From positions 1 to 59,426 of the forward strand of contig CALGTD010000161.1 of NCBI GenBank assembly GCA_937901895.1: 59,426 bases of DNA, written 5' to 3'. Position 1 is the first letter of the stretch. Each line of letters begins with the position of its first letter. The stretch is from an uncultured Spartobacteria bacterium (lineage in GTDB: Bacteria > Verrucomicrobiota > Verrucomicrobiia > Chthoniobacterales > JAATET01). The position numbers and the translations under genes are program-made. Shown here in pieces: positions 8,578 through 15,461 of the stretch. The notes beneath the pieces were generated by a model, which worked only from the letters and a program-made list of their open reading frames with translations, was not told where the DNA came from and ran no database searches.

Positions 8578-10125
8578 TCAGGGGGTGCTGGAGAGCCGCT
8601 CCGCGACGATGCGGGAGACGACCGACTTCTGCACCTTGCCCATCGCGTTGCGCGGAAGGCAGTCGAGGACGACGAGCCGGCGTGGAATCTTGTAGGGGGA
8701 AAGCCGCTGCAGGCTCCATTGGCGCAGGTCGTCGATTTCGAGCGGATGATCCTTGGGTTCGACCGCCGCCGCGACGGCGACAATCTCGCCCCAGGTTTCG
8801 TCCGCGATGCCGACCACCGCGCATTCGCGGATGTTCGGGTGCTCGAGCACGGCGGCCTCGATCTCGAGGGCGGAGAGCTTGTAACCACCGCTCTTGATGA
8901 TGTCGACCGACAGGCGGCCGAGGATGCGATAATAGCCGTCTTCGAGCACGGCCATGTCGCCCGTGCAGAACCAGCCGTCGTCGAAGGCCGCCGCAGTGGC
9001 CTCGGGCTGGTTCCAGTATTCGCGGAAGACCATGGGCCCCTTCACCTGGACTTCGCCGGGCTCGCCCTCGCCGGTGATGATGGTGCCGTTCTCGGCGCGC
9101 AGGCGCACCTGCACGGAGGGCAGCGGTTGACCAACGGCGCCGGGGCGGCGTTCGCCGTCGTAGGGGTTCGAGAGGATCATGCCGGTCTCGGTCATCCCAT
9201 AGCGTTCGAGAAGGCTCTGGCCGGTGAGTGCGGTCCATTTTTCGTGGATCCTCGCGGGAAGTGCGGCCGAGCCGGACACCATCAGGCGCATTGCCGAAAA
9301 GCCGGCGAGGATTCGTTCGCGAAGGTCGCCCGCGTAAACGCCGGCATTCAGCGCCTCGAGGATCCTCGCGTAGATCGTCGGCACGGCCATGAAGACGGTG
9401 TAGGCGCCGGCTGCGACGCGCTCGAGGATCTCGGCTTCGATGAAGCGTGGAAAGGCCTCGATGCGTGCGCCGGACCACAACGCGCAGCAGGCGACGTTCA
9501 CGATGCCGTGAATGTGGTGCATCGGAAGGAACAACGGAATCCGGTCGTCCGCGCTCCATTTCCAGGCCTTCACAAGCGTTTCCGTCTGCGCGCGGAGGTT
9601 CGCATGCGTGCTCACCACGCCCTTGGGACGGTTGGTGGTGCCGCTCGTGTAGAGAATCATCGCCCGGCGGGATTCGTCGATCGCGGGAAGCGTGCAGGTT
9701 CCTGCCGGGTCGATTTCTTCGAAGAGAAGAACGCTGGCATTCCGTGCCTCCACGGGGAGCTTTTCGACGTGGGCGCGGGTGGTGAGAATGGTCCGCACGC
9801 CCGAGTCCTGCAGCACATAGGCGAGTTCGGAGGCCGTCGCCGAGACGGAAAGGGGCACGGCGATGCCGCCCGCGCGCCAGATGGCCCACTGCATGGAAAC
9901 GTATTCGAATCCCGCGGGGGCGAGGAACGCGATGCGTGCCTCCTCGAGGTCGGAAGCGCCGTGGAGGAGCGCTGCGGCAATCGCTTCGGACTGCCGGAGA
10001 AGCTCCGAATAAGAGTGGTCAACGCCGCCGGACCGGATCGCAATGCGGTCGCCGTGCGCGCGCGCCCGGGCGGGCAGCGCGAGTTCCATGGCGCGGGGTT
10101 CCGAAGATTCAGAGTCGTTTTTCAT
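8578..10125 (-). CDS. matB: Malonyl-CoA synthetase (acyl-CoA synthetase family)
   Basis: 515 residues from the ATG at 10125. ANL adenylating enzyme: P-loop MILYTSGTTNRPKG, then ERYGMTETGMILSNPYDGER, a form of the A5 motif typical of malonyl/methylmalonyl-CoA synthetases, then WFCTGDMAV and the C-terminal lysine in NAMGKVQKSVV. It would convert malonate, CoA and ATP to malonyl-CoA. Its start overlaps the madM stop as ATGA, placing it in the malonate transporter operon, which strongly supports the substrate. No malonyl-CoA decarboxylase is nearby. Confidence 0.88.
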   Translation of the reverse strand: MKNDSESSEPRAMELALPARARAHGDRIAIRSGGVDHSYSELLRQSEAIAAALLHGASDLEEARIAFLAPAGFEYVSMQWAIWRAGGIAVPLSVSATASELAYVLQDSGVRTILTTRAHVEKLPVEARNASVLLFEEIDPAGTCTLPAIDESRRAMILYTSGTTNRPKGVVSTHANLRAQTETLVKAWKWSADDRIPLFLPMHHIHGIVNVACCALWSGARIEAFPRFIEAEILERVAAGAYTVFMAVPTIYARILEALNAGVYAGDLRERILAGFSAMRLMVSGSAALPARIHEKWTALTGQSLLERYGMTETGMILSNPYDGERRPGAVGQPLPSVQVRLRAENGTIITGEGEPGEVQVKGPMVFREYWNQPEATAAAFDDGWFCTGDMAVLEDGYYRILGRLSVDIIKSGGYKLSALEIEAAVLEHPNIRECAVVGIADETWGEIVAVAAAVEPKDHPLEIDDLRQWSLQRLSPYKIPRRLVVLDCLPRNAMGKVQKSVVSRIVAERLSSTP

Positions 10126-10883
10126 ACGAACAGGCGAACAAGGAAGAAAATGACGGAAGGTCCAAAGAAGCAGCCGAGGCCGGTGTAGAAGGTCGCGGTC
10201 ATTGCCCCATAGGGCACGAGCTTTGGATCCGTGGCGGCCAGCCCGCCGACCACGCCGCTGGTGGTGCCCATGAGTCCGCCGAACACAAGGGCGGTCGTTG
10301 GATTGTTCAGACCGATCCACGGGGCGACAAAGGGTGTGCAGGTCATCACAAGAATCGCCTTCACCAGGCCCGCGCCGATGCTCAAGGCGATGACCTCGGA
10401 GCTGGCATTCAGCGCGGCTCCGGTCACAGGGCCCACAATGTAGGTCGCCGCGCCACCGCCGATCGTCGTGATGCTTACCGCGTCGCGATAGCCAAATGCC
10501 CACGCGATCCCTCCGCCGATCGCGAACGAAACAAAAATCCCCAGAAACAGTGCGACGGCTCCGCAGATTCCGGCGTGCCGGATTTCCTGGAAACGGACGC
10601 CGGCCGCCGTCGCGACGATGGCGAAATCCCGCAGCATCGCACCCCCCAGAATGCCCATTCCCGCGAGCACCGGGATGTCTGCGACGCCATTTTTGCCCGA
10701 TGTGAACGCTCCCGCGAAATAGGCCATGACCAACCCCAAAAAGATCGCAATCGCCGAGCCATGCAGCCGGCCTTTGGTCAGCTTGTCCGAAAAAAGGTAG
10801 GAAATGGCGACCGTGGCGCCCACCACGGCGAAGGCGGTGACCAGCGAATTGTCGATGAGGACTTTTTCCAGGATCGGCCCCAT
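10122..10883 (-). CDS. madM: Malonate transporter subunit MadM
   Basis: 253 residues from the ATG at 10883 (MGPILEKVLIDNSLVTAF), matching the usual MadM length; the frame continues upstream, but that part is antisense/out-of-frame sequence of madL. Very hydrophobic with roughly eight to nine membrane spans, Gly-rich loops (ISYLFSDKLTKGRLHG; GGGAATYIVGPVTGAALNASSEV) and a C-terminal span ending FFLVRLFV. MadL and MadM together import malonate with a cation. One base separates the madL stop from this start, and its own stop overlaps the matB start. Confidence 0.88.
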   Translation of the reverse strand: MGPILEKVLIDNSLVTAFAVVGATVAISYLFSDKLTKGRLHGSAIAIFLGLVMAYFAGAFTSGKNGVADIPVLAGMGILGGAMLRDFAIVATAAGVRFQEIRHAGICGAVALFLGIFVSFAIGGGIAWAFGYRDAVSITTIGGGAATYIVGPVTGAALNASSEVIALSIGAGLVKAILVMTCTPFVAPWIGLNNPTTALVFGGLMGTTSGVVGGLAATDPKLVPYGAMTATFYTGLGCFFGPSVIFFLVRLFV

Positions 10884-10884
10884 C

Positions 10885-11265
10885 TCAGCGGTCCTCCGGG
10901 GGCAGGGATTTCGGCGGGGCAATCCGGCTGACGAGCGGCACCAGCGCCATGCTGCCCACGACGGTGACCACCCCTGCGAGAATGGCCATCGGCCCGGCGT
11001 GGATCGCGCCGTATACATTCTGGGTTGCGGCGATCGCCACCACGATCGGCACATAAATCGCGCTCCAGTAGTTGATCCCGCTCTCGGTGGCTTCGCGGAG
11101 CCGGTTTGACCGGCGGAGAAGCTCTGCGGTGACAATGAGCAACACCATGGCGATGCCGACACCTCCGATATTTTTGTTCACTTTCAACAAGGAACCCAAC
11201 AATTCTCCGACGAAAAGGCCGGCAAGAGAACAGAGGGCAAGGATCGCGGTTCCGTAGATGGCCAT
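10885..11265 (-). CDS. madL: Malonate transporter subunit MadL
   Basis: 126 residues from the ATG at 11265 (MAIYGTAILALCSLAGLF). Four predicted membrane spans with a short polar loop (ELLRRSNRLREATESGINYWSA in two parts around 63-84) and a C-terminal cytoplasmic tail. It is the small partner of MadM in malonate uptake. It is first in the operon madL-madM-matB and divergent to the GntR regulator, with a 113-bp shared control region. No strong ribosome-binding site is visible before the chosen start. Confidence 0.85.
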   Translation of the reverse strand: MAIYGTAILALCSLAGLFVGELLGSLLKVNKNIGGVGIAMVLLIVTAELLRRSNRLREATESGINYWSAIYVPIVVAIAATQNVYGAIHAGPMAILAGVVTVVGSMALVPLVSRIAPPKSLPPEDR

Positions 11266-11326
11266 TGAACGTTTTAGGGCAATGAACGAGGGCGGAGTTT
11301 GACTGGCATTGAGCAGTCGGGCAATG

Positions 11327-11338
11327 ATTGCATGCACT
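11327..11338. promoter_or_regulatory. Degenerate operator candidate in the madL/gntR divergent region
   Basis: ATTGCATGCACT matches the palindrome at 8523 in 9 of 12 positions and contains an 8-bp TGCATGCA palindrome. It lies between the divergent starts of madL (11265) and the GntR gene (11379). A separate inverted repeat AGGTCG-GG-CGACCT at 11354-11367 is an equally possible autoregulatory site, so this call is tentative. Confidence 0.35.
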
Positions 11339-11378
11339 TGACGCTCGCCTCGGAGGTCGGGCGACCTATTTTACGGAG

Positions 11379-12047
11379 ATGGCATCGGTCAGCACGGACG
11401 AAATCAGGGAAAGCCTCGAGCAATCGATTATCGAACGGGAGTTCGGAGATGGGGAGCGCCTCGACGAGGTGCAACTGGCCAGGCGTTTCTCGGTGTCGCG
11501 GACGCCCCTGCGGGAGGCCCTGCGGATGCTTTCGGGCTCGGGACTGGTCGAATTGATCCCCCACCGGGGCGCCTACGTGCGCTACCCGGGAATTGTCGAG
11601 ATCGTCGAGATGTTCGAAGTGATGGCGGAACTCGAGGCCCTGTGCGGCCGGCTGGCGGCGCGCCGCATTTCCTCCTCGGACCTGGTCGAGCTCACCGTCG
11701 CCGCCCGTGCGTGTGAACGCGCCGCCGCGAACAACGACCCGGACGACTACTACCACCGCAACGAGACGTTCCATCAACAGATCTACCGCACCGCGGGCAA
11801 TGGCTTCCTCGCCTCTGAGGCCCTCCGGTTGCAGAAGCGGCTCCGTCCGTTTCGCCGGATGCAGCTCCGCTCCTCCGGACGTCTTGCGCAATCGTTGAGC
11901 GAACATTCGCGGATCCTGGACGCCATCACCAAGGGGGATGCGAACCGGGCTGCGGAGGAGTTGAGGAATCACGTGGCGGTGCAGGCGGAGCGGTTCAACA
12001 CCCTGATTGCGCATTACGAAAAAGGGCCGGAACTTTCCGGCCGGTGA
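11379..12047 (+). CDS. GntR-family regulator, FCD subfamily (probable malonate-locus regulator)
   Basis: 222 residues from the ATG at 11379; an ATG at 11328 would add 17 residues without family sequence. N-terminal winged helix (about 1-70; RLDEVQLARRFSVSRTPLREALRMLSGSGLVE in parts) then an all-helical FCD ligand domain (about 80-210) with the metal/ligand residues typical of the family: Asp/His in DDYYHRNETFHQQIY and later EHSRILDAI and RNHVAVQAERF. FCD regulators usually sense organic acids. Divergent position next to madLM-matB suggests malonate or malonyl-CoA as ligand. It may also act on the palindromes at 8523 and 14111. Confidence 0.88.
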   Translation: MASVSTDEIRESLEQSIIEREFGDGERLDEVQLARRFSVSRTPLREALRMLSGSGLVELIPHRGAYVRYPGIVEIVEMFEVMAELEALCGRLAARRISSSDLVELTVAARACERAAANNDPDDYYHRNETFHQQIYRTAGNGFLASEALRLQKRLRPFRRMQLRSSGRLAQSLSEHSRILDAITKGDANRAAEELRNHVAVQAERFNTLIAHYEKGPELSGR

Positions 12048-12097
12048 GTGATGCCGGGGGGCGGGCACCCCTTGGTGCTGTCCCCGGGCGGGAGAAT

Positions 12098-12124
12098 GGC
12101 AGGCGCCCCGAAGGGCGCGCTGCC
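12098..12124. terminator. GC-rich stem-loop between convergent genes
   Basis: GGCAG-GCGCCC-CGAA-GGGCGC-(G)-CTGCC forms an 11-bp stem with one bulge and a tetraloop. It lies between the ends of the GntR gene (+) and the first PEP-CTERM gene (-), so it could end transcription from both sides. No T-tract follows on either strand. Confidence 0.4.
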
Positions 12125-12138
12125 GCCCCCAAAAGAGA

Positions 12139-13008
12139 TCAGACCGTCGGGTTCGAGCGACGGCGGCGATACACGATCCACGCGCCGGTTCCGGCGGCGA
12201 GGAGAAGCAGGGTGGTCGAAGGCTCCGGAACTGCGGTCAGCTCCAGGGCCCCGATGTATGCATAATCGCTCTCGGCGACCCGGACGGTGAGCGTGAGGGT
12301 TCCATCCTCATCCGGGACGATTTCGGAGAACTCGGCAAACTTGTCATTGTTGCCGTTGTGACCACCGGCACCGATTCCCGCACCGGACGTCTGAAGCAGG
12401 ACGGTGTGCAGGCCGTTGATGTCGACAATCGTATATTCCGTCACGCGCACCTGGTTTTCCGCACGAGTGGCGAAAATCTTCAGGTTGTAGGTAAGCGTCG
12501 GATCGAGGTCGAAGAAGGTCATCGAGGCGATGCCCTCCTTCCCGTCGGTAAAGGGCTTGTTGATGAAGAAGTAGTCCCCGGTGGCGTTCGTTGAGGCAAA
12601 GTTCCCCAGAAGGGCCGGATCCGGCGTCATCAAGCCACCGTTTTGGAAACCATTGGATTCCCAGCCCCTGGAGAACGTCAGGACGATGCCGGTCTCCTTG
12701 TTCGTCGAGGTGACGAGGTTCACCACCGGATTGGGGGGAGTCGGTCCGCCTGCCGTGGCGGTGTTTGTCCACGCGTTGTTCCAGTAAAGTCCGTAGCTGT
12801 CGGGAATTCCGATGCTGTTCCCGGCGTCGGGATTCATTACCCCGTCGTAGGGCATGATGAGTCCGTTCACGCCCTCCGGGTTGTTGGGATCGTTCTTACC
12901 GAAGTCGATGTAGATGATGTCGCCGAGGCTGATGGCGGCGTTTGCGATGGGGAGCGATGCGGCGGTGAGGCCGATGGCCAGGGTGGTTAGCAATGTGCGG
13001 GTTTTCAT
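12139..13008 (-). CDS. PEP-CTERM sorted secreted protein with shared unrecognised domain (paralogue 1)
   Basis: 289 residues. Signal peptide about 1-24 (cut near ANAA). One copy of the shared domain fills about 28-258: YIDFGKND at the start, LYWNNAW, NGGLMTPDPALLGNF, GDYFF, TSGAGIGAGGHNGNN and SDYAYIGALELTAV at the end. The PEP-CTERM signal follows: VPEP (260-263), a hydrophobic helix, then YRRRR. An exosortase would cut at this signal and release or anchor the protein outside. No exosortase gene is in the window. Paralogue of the next gene and of both arms of the SGNH protein; function unknown. Confidence 0.88.
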   Translation of the reverse strand: MKTRTLLTTLAIGLTAASLPIANAAISLGDIIYIDFGKNDPNNPEGVNGLIMPYDGVMNPDAGNSIGIPDSYGLYWNNAWTNTATAGGPTPPNPVVNLVTSTNKETGIVLTFSRGWESNGFQNGGLMTPDPALLGNFASTNATGDYFFINKPFTDGKEGIASMTFFDLDPTLTYNLKIFATRAENQVRVTEYTIVDINGLHTVLLQTSGAGIGAGGHNGNNDKFAEFSEIVPDEDGTLTLTVRVAESDYAYIGALELTAVPEPSTTLLLLAAGTGAWIVYRRRRSNPTV

Positions 13009-13078
13009 GGCAACACGGGAGGTTGAGTTTGGAGGAGGTGAAAGCTGGCTGTTCGGGGGGCGTGGTGGGGAAGGCCAA

Positions 13079-13103
13079 ACTCCCGCACGTGGCGTGCGGG
13101 AGT
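13079..13103 (-). terminator. Perfect 11-bp hairpin downstream of second PEP-CTERM gene
   Basis: On the minus strand ACTCCCGCACG-CCA-CGTGCGGGAGT forms a perfect 11-bp stem with a 3-nt loop, followed by TTTGG. It lies 57 bp past the stop of the gene ending at 13160 and 70 bp before the start of the gene at 13008. It probably separates the two paralogues into different transcripts, although the T-run is weak. Confidence 0.55.
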
Positions 13104-13159
13104 GGCTCTTTGGAATGTTTATCTGTTGGTAGGCATGGTCCTGCCTGAGGTTGGCTCGC

Positions 13160-13999
13160 TTACGCCCTCCGGCGGCGGCGAGCCACGATCAAGGCGATGC
13201 ATCCCGCCGCGGCGGCGATTCCATACATCCCGGGCTCGGGAACAGCGGTCAGCTGCAGGGTGCCCAGGTAGGCATAGCCGCCCTCGATGACTTTTACTGT
13301 GAGCAGGATGTTGCCGAACTCATCGGGAATGATTCCCTCGAGATAGGCAAAGGTGTTGTTGTTTCCATTGTATCCGCCAGCGCCGATTCCAGGGCCGGTG
13401 GTTTGCAAAATAGTCGAGTGGACTCCGTTGATGTCCGTGATCGAATATTCGGTTTTACGAACATCGCTTGCGTTCGTTTGCAGGCGGGTTGCGAAGAACT
13501 TGAAGTCGTAGGTTAGCTCCGGATTGAGGCCCGAGAACGTCATCGTGGCGTATCCCAACGCTCCACTGTTCGTTCCGTTGTGGAAGAAGTAGTCGCCGGT
13601 TGCGTTTACGAACGCGATGTCACCCAGGAGCGATGCGTTCGGGTCCATGAGACCGCCGTTCCTGAAGCCATTGGCTTCCCAGCCTTTCGAGAAGGACAGG
13701 TCAATTCCTGTGTCTTTATTGGTGTTGGTGATCAGGTTGACCACCGAGGGCGGCGATTGGCTCAGGTTGTTGGTGTTATACCAAGCGTTGTTCCAATAGT
13801 TCCCGTTGGCGTCCGCCACACCGGTGTTATTTCCACGCGTGGTGTCCATCGTGCCCGGACCGGGCATGATGATGCCGTCTTCAGTGTTGTTTCTGGAGAA
13901 GTCGATGTAGACCTTGTCGCCGGCCTTGATGGCGGCTTGAGAGGTCAGGGGAAGCGCGAGCCCTGCAACGGCCACGCCGAGAAGGAGTCGGAGTTTCAT
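13160..13999 (-). CDS. PEP-CTERM sorted secreted protein with shared unrecognised domain (paralogue 2)
   Basis: 279 residues. Signal peptide about 1-22 (cut near SQAA). The shared domain spans about 26-252 with the same landmarks as its neighbour: YIDFSRNN, NYWNNAW, GWEANGFRNGGLMDP, GDYFF, GLNPELTYDFKFFATR, TGPGIGAGGYNGNN and GYAYLGTLQLTAV. It ends with VPEP (253-256), a hydrophobic helix and ARRRRR, the PEP-CTERM signal. A sigma70-like promoter and a TTGTATACAA palindrome lie upstream, so it is likely to be regulated separately from paralogue 1. Function unknown; a beta-rich carbohydrate-binding role is a guess. Confidence 0.88.
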   Translation of the reverse strand: MKLRLLLGVAVAGLALPLTSQAAIKAGDKVYIDFSRNNTEDGIIMPGPGTMDTTRGNNTGVADANGNYWNNAWYNTNNLSQSPPSVVNLITNTNKDTGIDLSFSKGWEANGFRNGGLMDPNASLLGDIAFVNATGDYFFHNGTNSGALGYATMTFSGLNPELTYDFKFFATRLQTNASDVRKTEYSITDINGVHSTILQTTGPGIGAGGYNGNNNTFAYLEGIIPDEFGNILLTVKVIEGGYAYLGTLQLTAVPEPGMYGIAAAAGCIALIVARRRRRA

Positions 14000-14077
14000 G
14001 GGTCTTTTCCGGGGAGTTTTTGATTCAGGAATGGGAGGCCTCCCATCGCAGCAGACCTGCGGAGGGAGCTTGCCGCG

Positions 14078-14105
14078 AAGATAGATCGGATTGTTTCTGT
14101 GTCAA
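14078..14105 (-). promoter_or_regulatory. Sigma70-like promoter of PEP-CTERM paralogue 2
   Basis: Minus strand: TTGACA (14105-14100), 16-bp spacer, TATCTT (14083-14078). Transcription would start near 14071, leaving a leader of about 70 nt before the ATG at 13999. The palindrome TTGTATACAA lies only 5 bp upstream of the -35 box. Confidence 0.6.
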
Positions 14106-14110
14106 CCAAG

Positions 14111-14120
14111 TTGTATACAA
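14111..14120. promoter_or_regulatory. Palindromic operator candidate TTGTATACAA
   Basis: Perfect 10-bp palindrome identical to the core of the site at 8523-8534. Its place directly upstream of the -35 box fits an activator site or a repressor that blocks polymerase contact. It stands in front of the gene for a paralogue of the domains in the SGNH protein. Confidence 0.6.
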
Positions 14121-14240
14121 TTCTTCCGACACGAAGCCGACACTTATTGCGCTGATGGAGTGAGCCTTATGGCCTCCGCGAACAGGTCTTTTGAGCGGCC
14201 CGTGGACCCCCCAGACGGGAATCGACCAGTCGGGGAGCTC

Positions 14241-15242
14241 CTACTGTATACTACGCGCGTCCGAGCCGATCAGCTTGTCGAAGCGCTTGGCGGGGTTTGC
14301 GTAGGCGGGGTAGCGGGAGGTGTCGCCGGTGGAGGGCTTGAAGCGCCAGTGCTTGTAGGCCCAGAGCCAGAGTTCGGGGCGGGCGCGGATGGAGCGCTCG
14401 AGTTCGTTCCAGCAGAGTTGGGTGATCTCGGCGGCGCTGGCGTCGGAAGGGACGTTCACCGCCGGGAGATAGCGCGCGACATAGGTTCCGTCGGGTTCGG
14501 GGGTGCATTCGCACGGGATGAGCGTGGCGTTGGTGCGGCCGCGCAGGGCGTGGAGGATCGGGCTGGCGGAGGTCCACAGGCCGAAGCAGCGGATGGGGAC
14601 GGTGCCGTGTTTCGGATCGAGGCTGAGATCGGTGAGCACGCCAAACTTGCCGCCGGATTTGAGCACCTTGAGCATGCGGATGAGCACGCGTTCCTGGGGG
14701 ATGATTTCGTGCCCAGTCACGCCGCGCAGGCGGCTGAACACGGGGCCGAGCAGCGGGTTCTTGAATCGCTGGAAAATGATCGGGCCGGTCCGGATGCCGA
14801 GCGCCGAGGCGTGGCTGAGCCACTCGAAGTTGCCGAAATGCGCGCAGAAATAGATGCCCGCCTGCGTGGGGTCGCGATGGCACGGGTCGGCGTCGAGGCC
14901 TTCGATGCGGATGTATCGGCGCCAGTCGCCGCGCACGAGATTGGGCGACCAGAAGAGGCTGAGCATCGTGCGCGCGAAGTTGCGGTAGGAGTCCTTCGCG
15001 ATGCGCTCGCGTTCGTCGGGCGTGTATTCGTCGCCAAAGGCGGCGCGCAGATTTTCCAGCGCGGTCGTGCGGCCTTGGGAATCGAAGTGATACGCGAGCG
15101 CGCCGAGGTCGTGCGCGATCTGCTCGATGGCGTCGTAGGGGAGCTTCGGAATCAGCCACGCGACGAACTCCAGCGCCCAGTATTCGATGCGGTAGCGCAG
15201 GCGTTTGAAGCCGGTGATGCCGGCAAGGGGATCGTCAGGCAT
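14241..15242 (-). CDS. Lysophospholipid/lipid A acyltransferase family protein (LpxL/HtrB-like)
   Basis: 333 residues. A hydrophobic N-terminal segment (about 20-34) is followed by the acyltransferase domain with the catalytic HxxxxE motif HFGNFE (His135, Glu140) and the later blocks LTDLSLDPKHGTVPIRCFG and NELERSIRARPELWLWAYKHWRF, typical of late lipid A acyltransferases. It should add a secondary acyl chain to lipid A or a related lipid at the inner membrane. Same strand as metG, separated by a 219-bp gap that holds repeats. Confidence 0.85.
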   Translation of the reverse strand: MPDDPLAGITGFKRLRYRIEYWALEFVAWLIPKLPYDAIEQIAHDLGALAYHFDSQGRTTALENLRAAFGDEYTPDERERIAKDSYRNFARTMLSLFWSPNLVRGDWRRYIRIEGLDADPCHRDPTQAGIYFCAHFGNFEWLSHASALGIRTGPIIFQRFKNPLLGPVFSRLRGVTGHEIIPQERVLIRMLKVLKSGGKFGVLTDLSLDPKHGTVPIRCFGLWTSASPILHALRGRTNATLIPCECTPEPDGTYVARYLPAVNVPSDASAAEITQLCWNELERSIRARPELWLWAYKHWRFKPSTGDTSRYPAYANPAKRFDKLIGSDARSIQ

Positions 15243-15323
15243 CGCGGAGGAGCGCCGGCGGTGCGGGGCGCGTGGGTTTCGAAGGGAGCGGGCGGCTTCC
15301 GACGGTCCGGGTGGGGACGGTCA

Positions 15324-15392
15324 AGGCCCCCTTGCGGACCTCGAAGGTTCGTTGACGCGCCTCCGAGGTGCGTGAACGCGTCTTCGAGGTGG
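15324..15392. repeat. Imperfect 21-bp tandem repeat, about three units
   Basis: Units at 15324-15344 (degenerate), 15345-15365 and 15366-15386, followed by the first bases of a fourth. The second and third units agree in 16 of 21 positions; each begins AGG. The repeat lies in the 219-bp gap between metG and the acyltransferase gene and is followed by G/C-rich inverted segments (CACCTC at 15400 and GAGGTG near 15428). No gene is apparent in this gap. Confidence 0.5.
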
Positions 15393-15461
15393 TGGGGGGC
15401 ACCTCGGGAGACCCACCCACCACCCCGGAGGTGGGGGGGTGGACCGTCGAAGTGGAGTCCA

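Noticed and set aside
5738..9889. One 1383-codon minus-strand frame covering the SGNH gene and most of matB
   Set aside because: The part above 8515 is antisense to matB, is Arg/Pro-rich and lacks any protein signature; only the part from the ATG at 8515 is real.
11029..11039. GTATACATT in the madL region resembling half of the operator
   Set aside because: It is inside the madL coding sequence and lacks the left arm; probably chance.
11338..11372. TTGACG and TATTTT before the GntR gene as a promoter
   Set aside because: The spacing is 23 bp, too long for a sigma70 promoter.
14243..14252. A further GTATAC palindrome close to the site at 14111
   Set aside because: It lies inside the last codons of the acyltransferase gene, its flanks do not match ATTGTATACAAT, and it has no promoter context.
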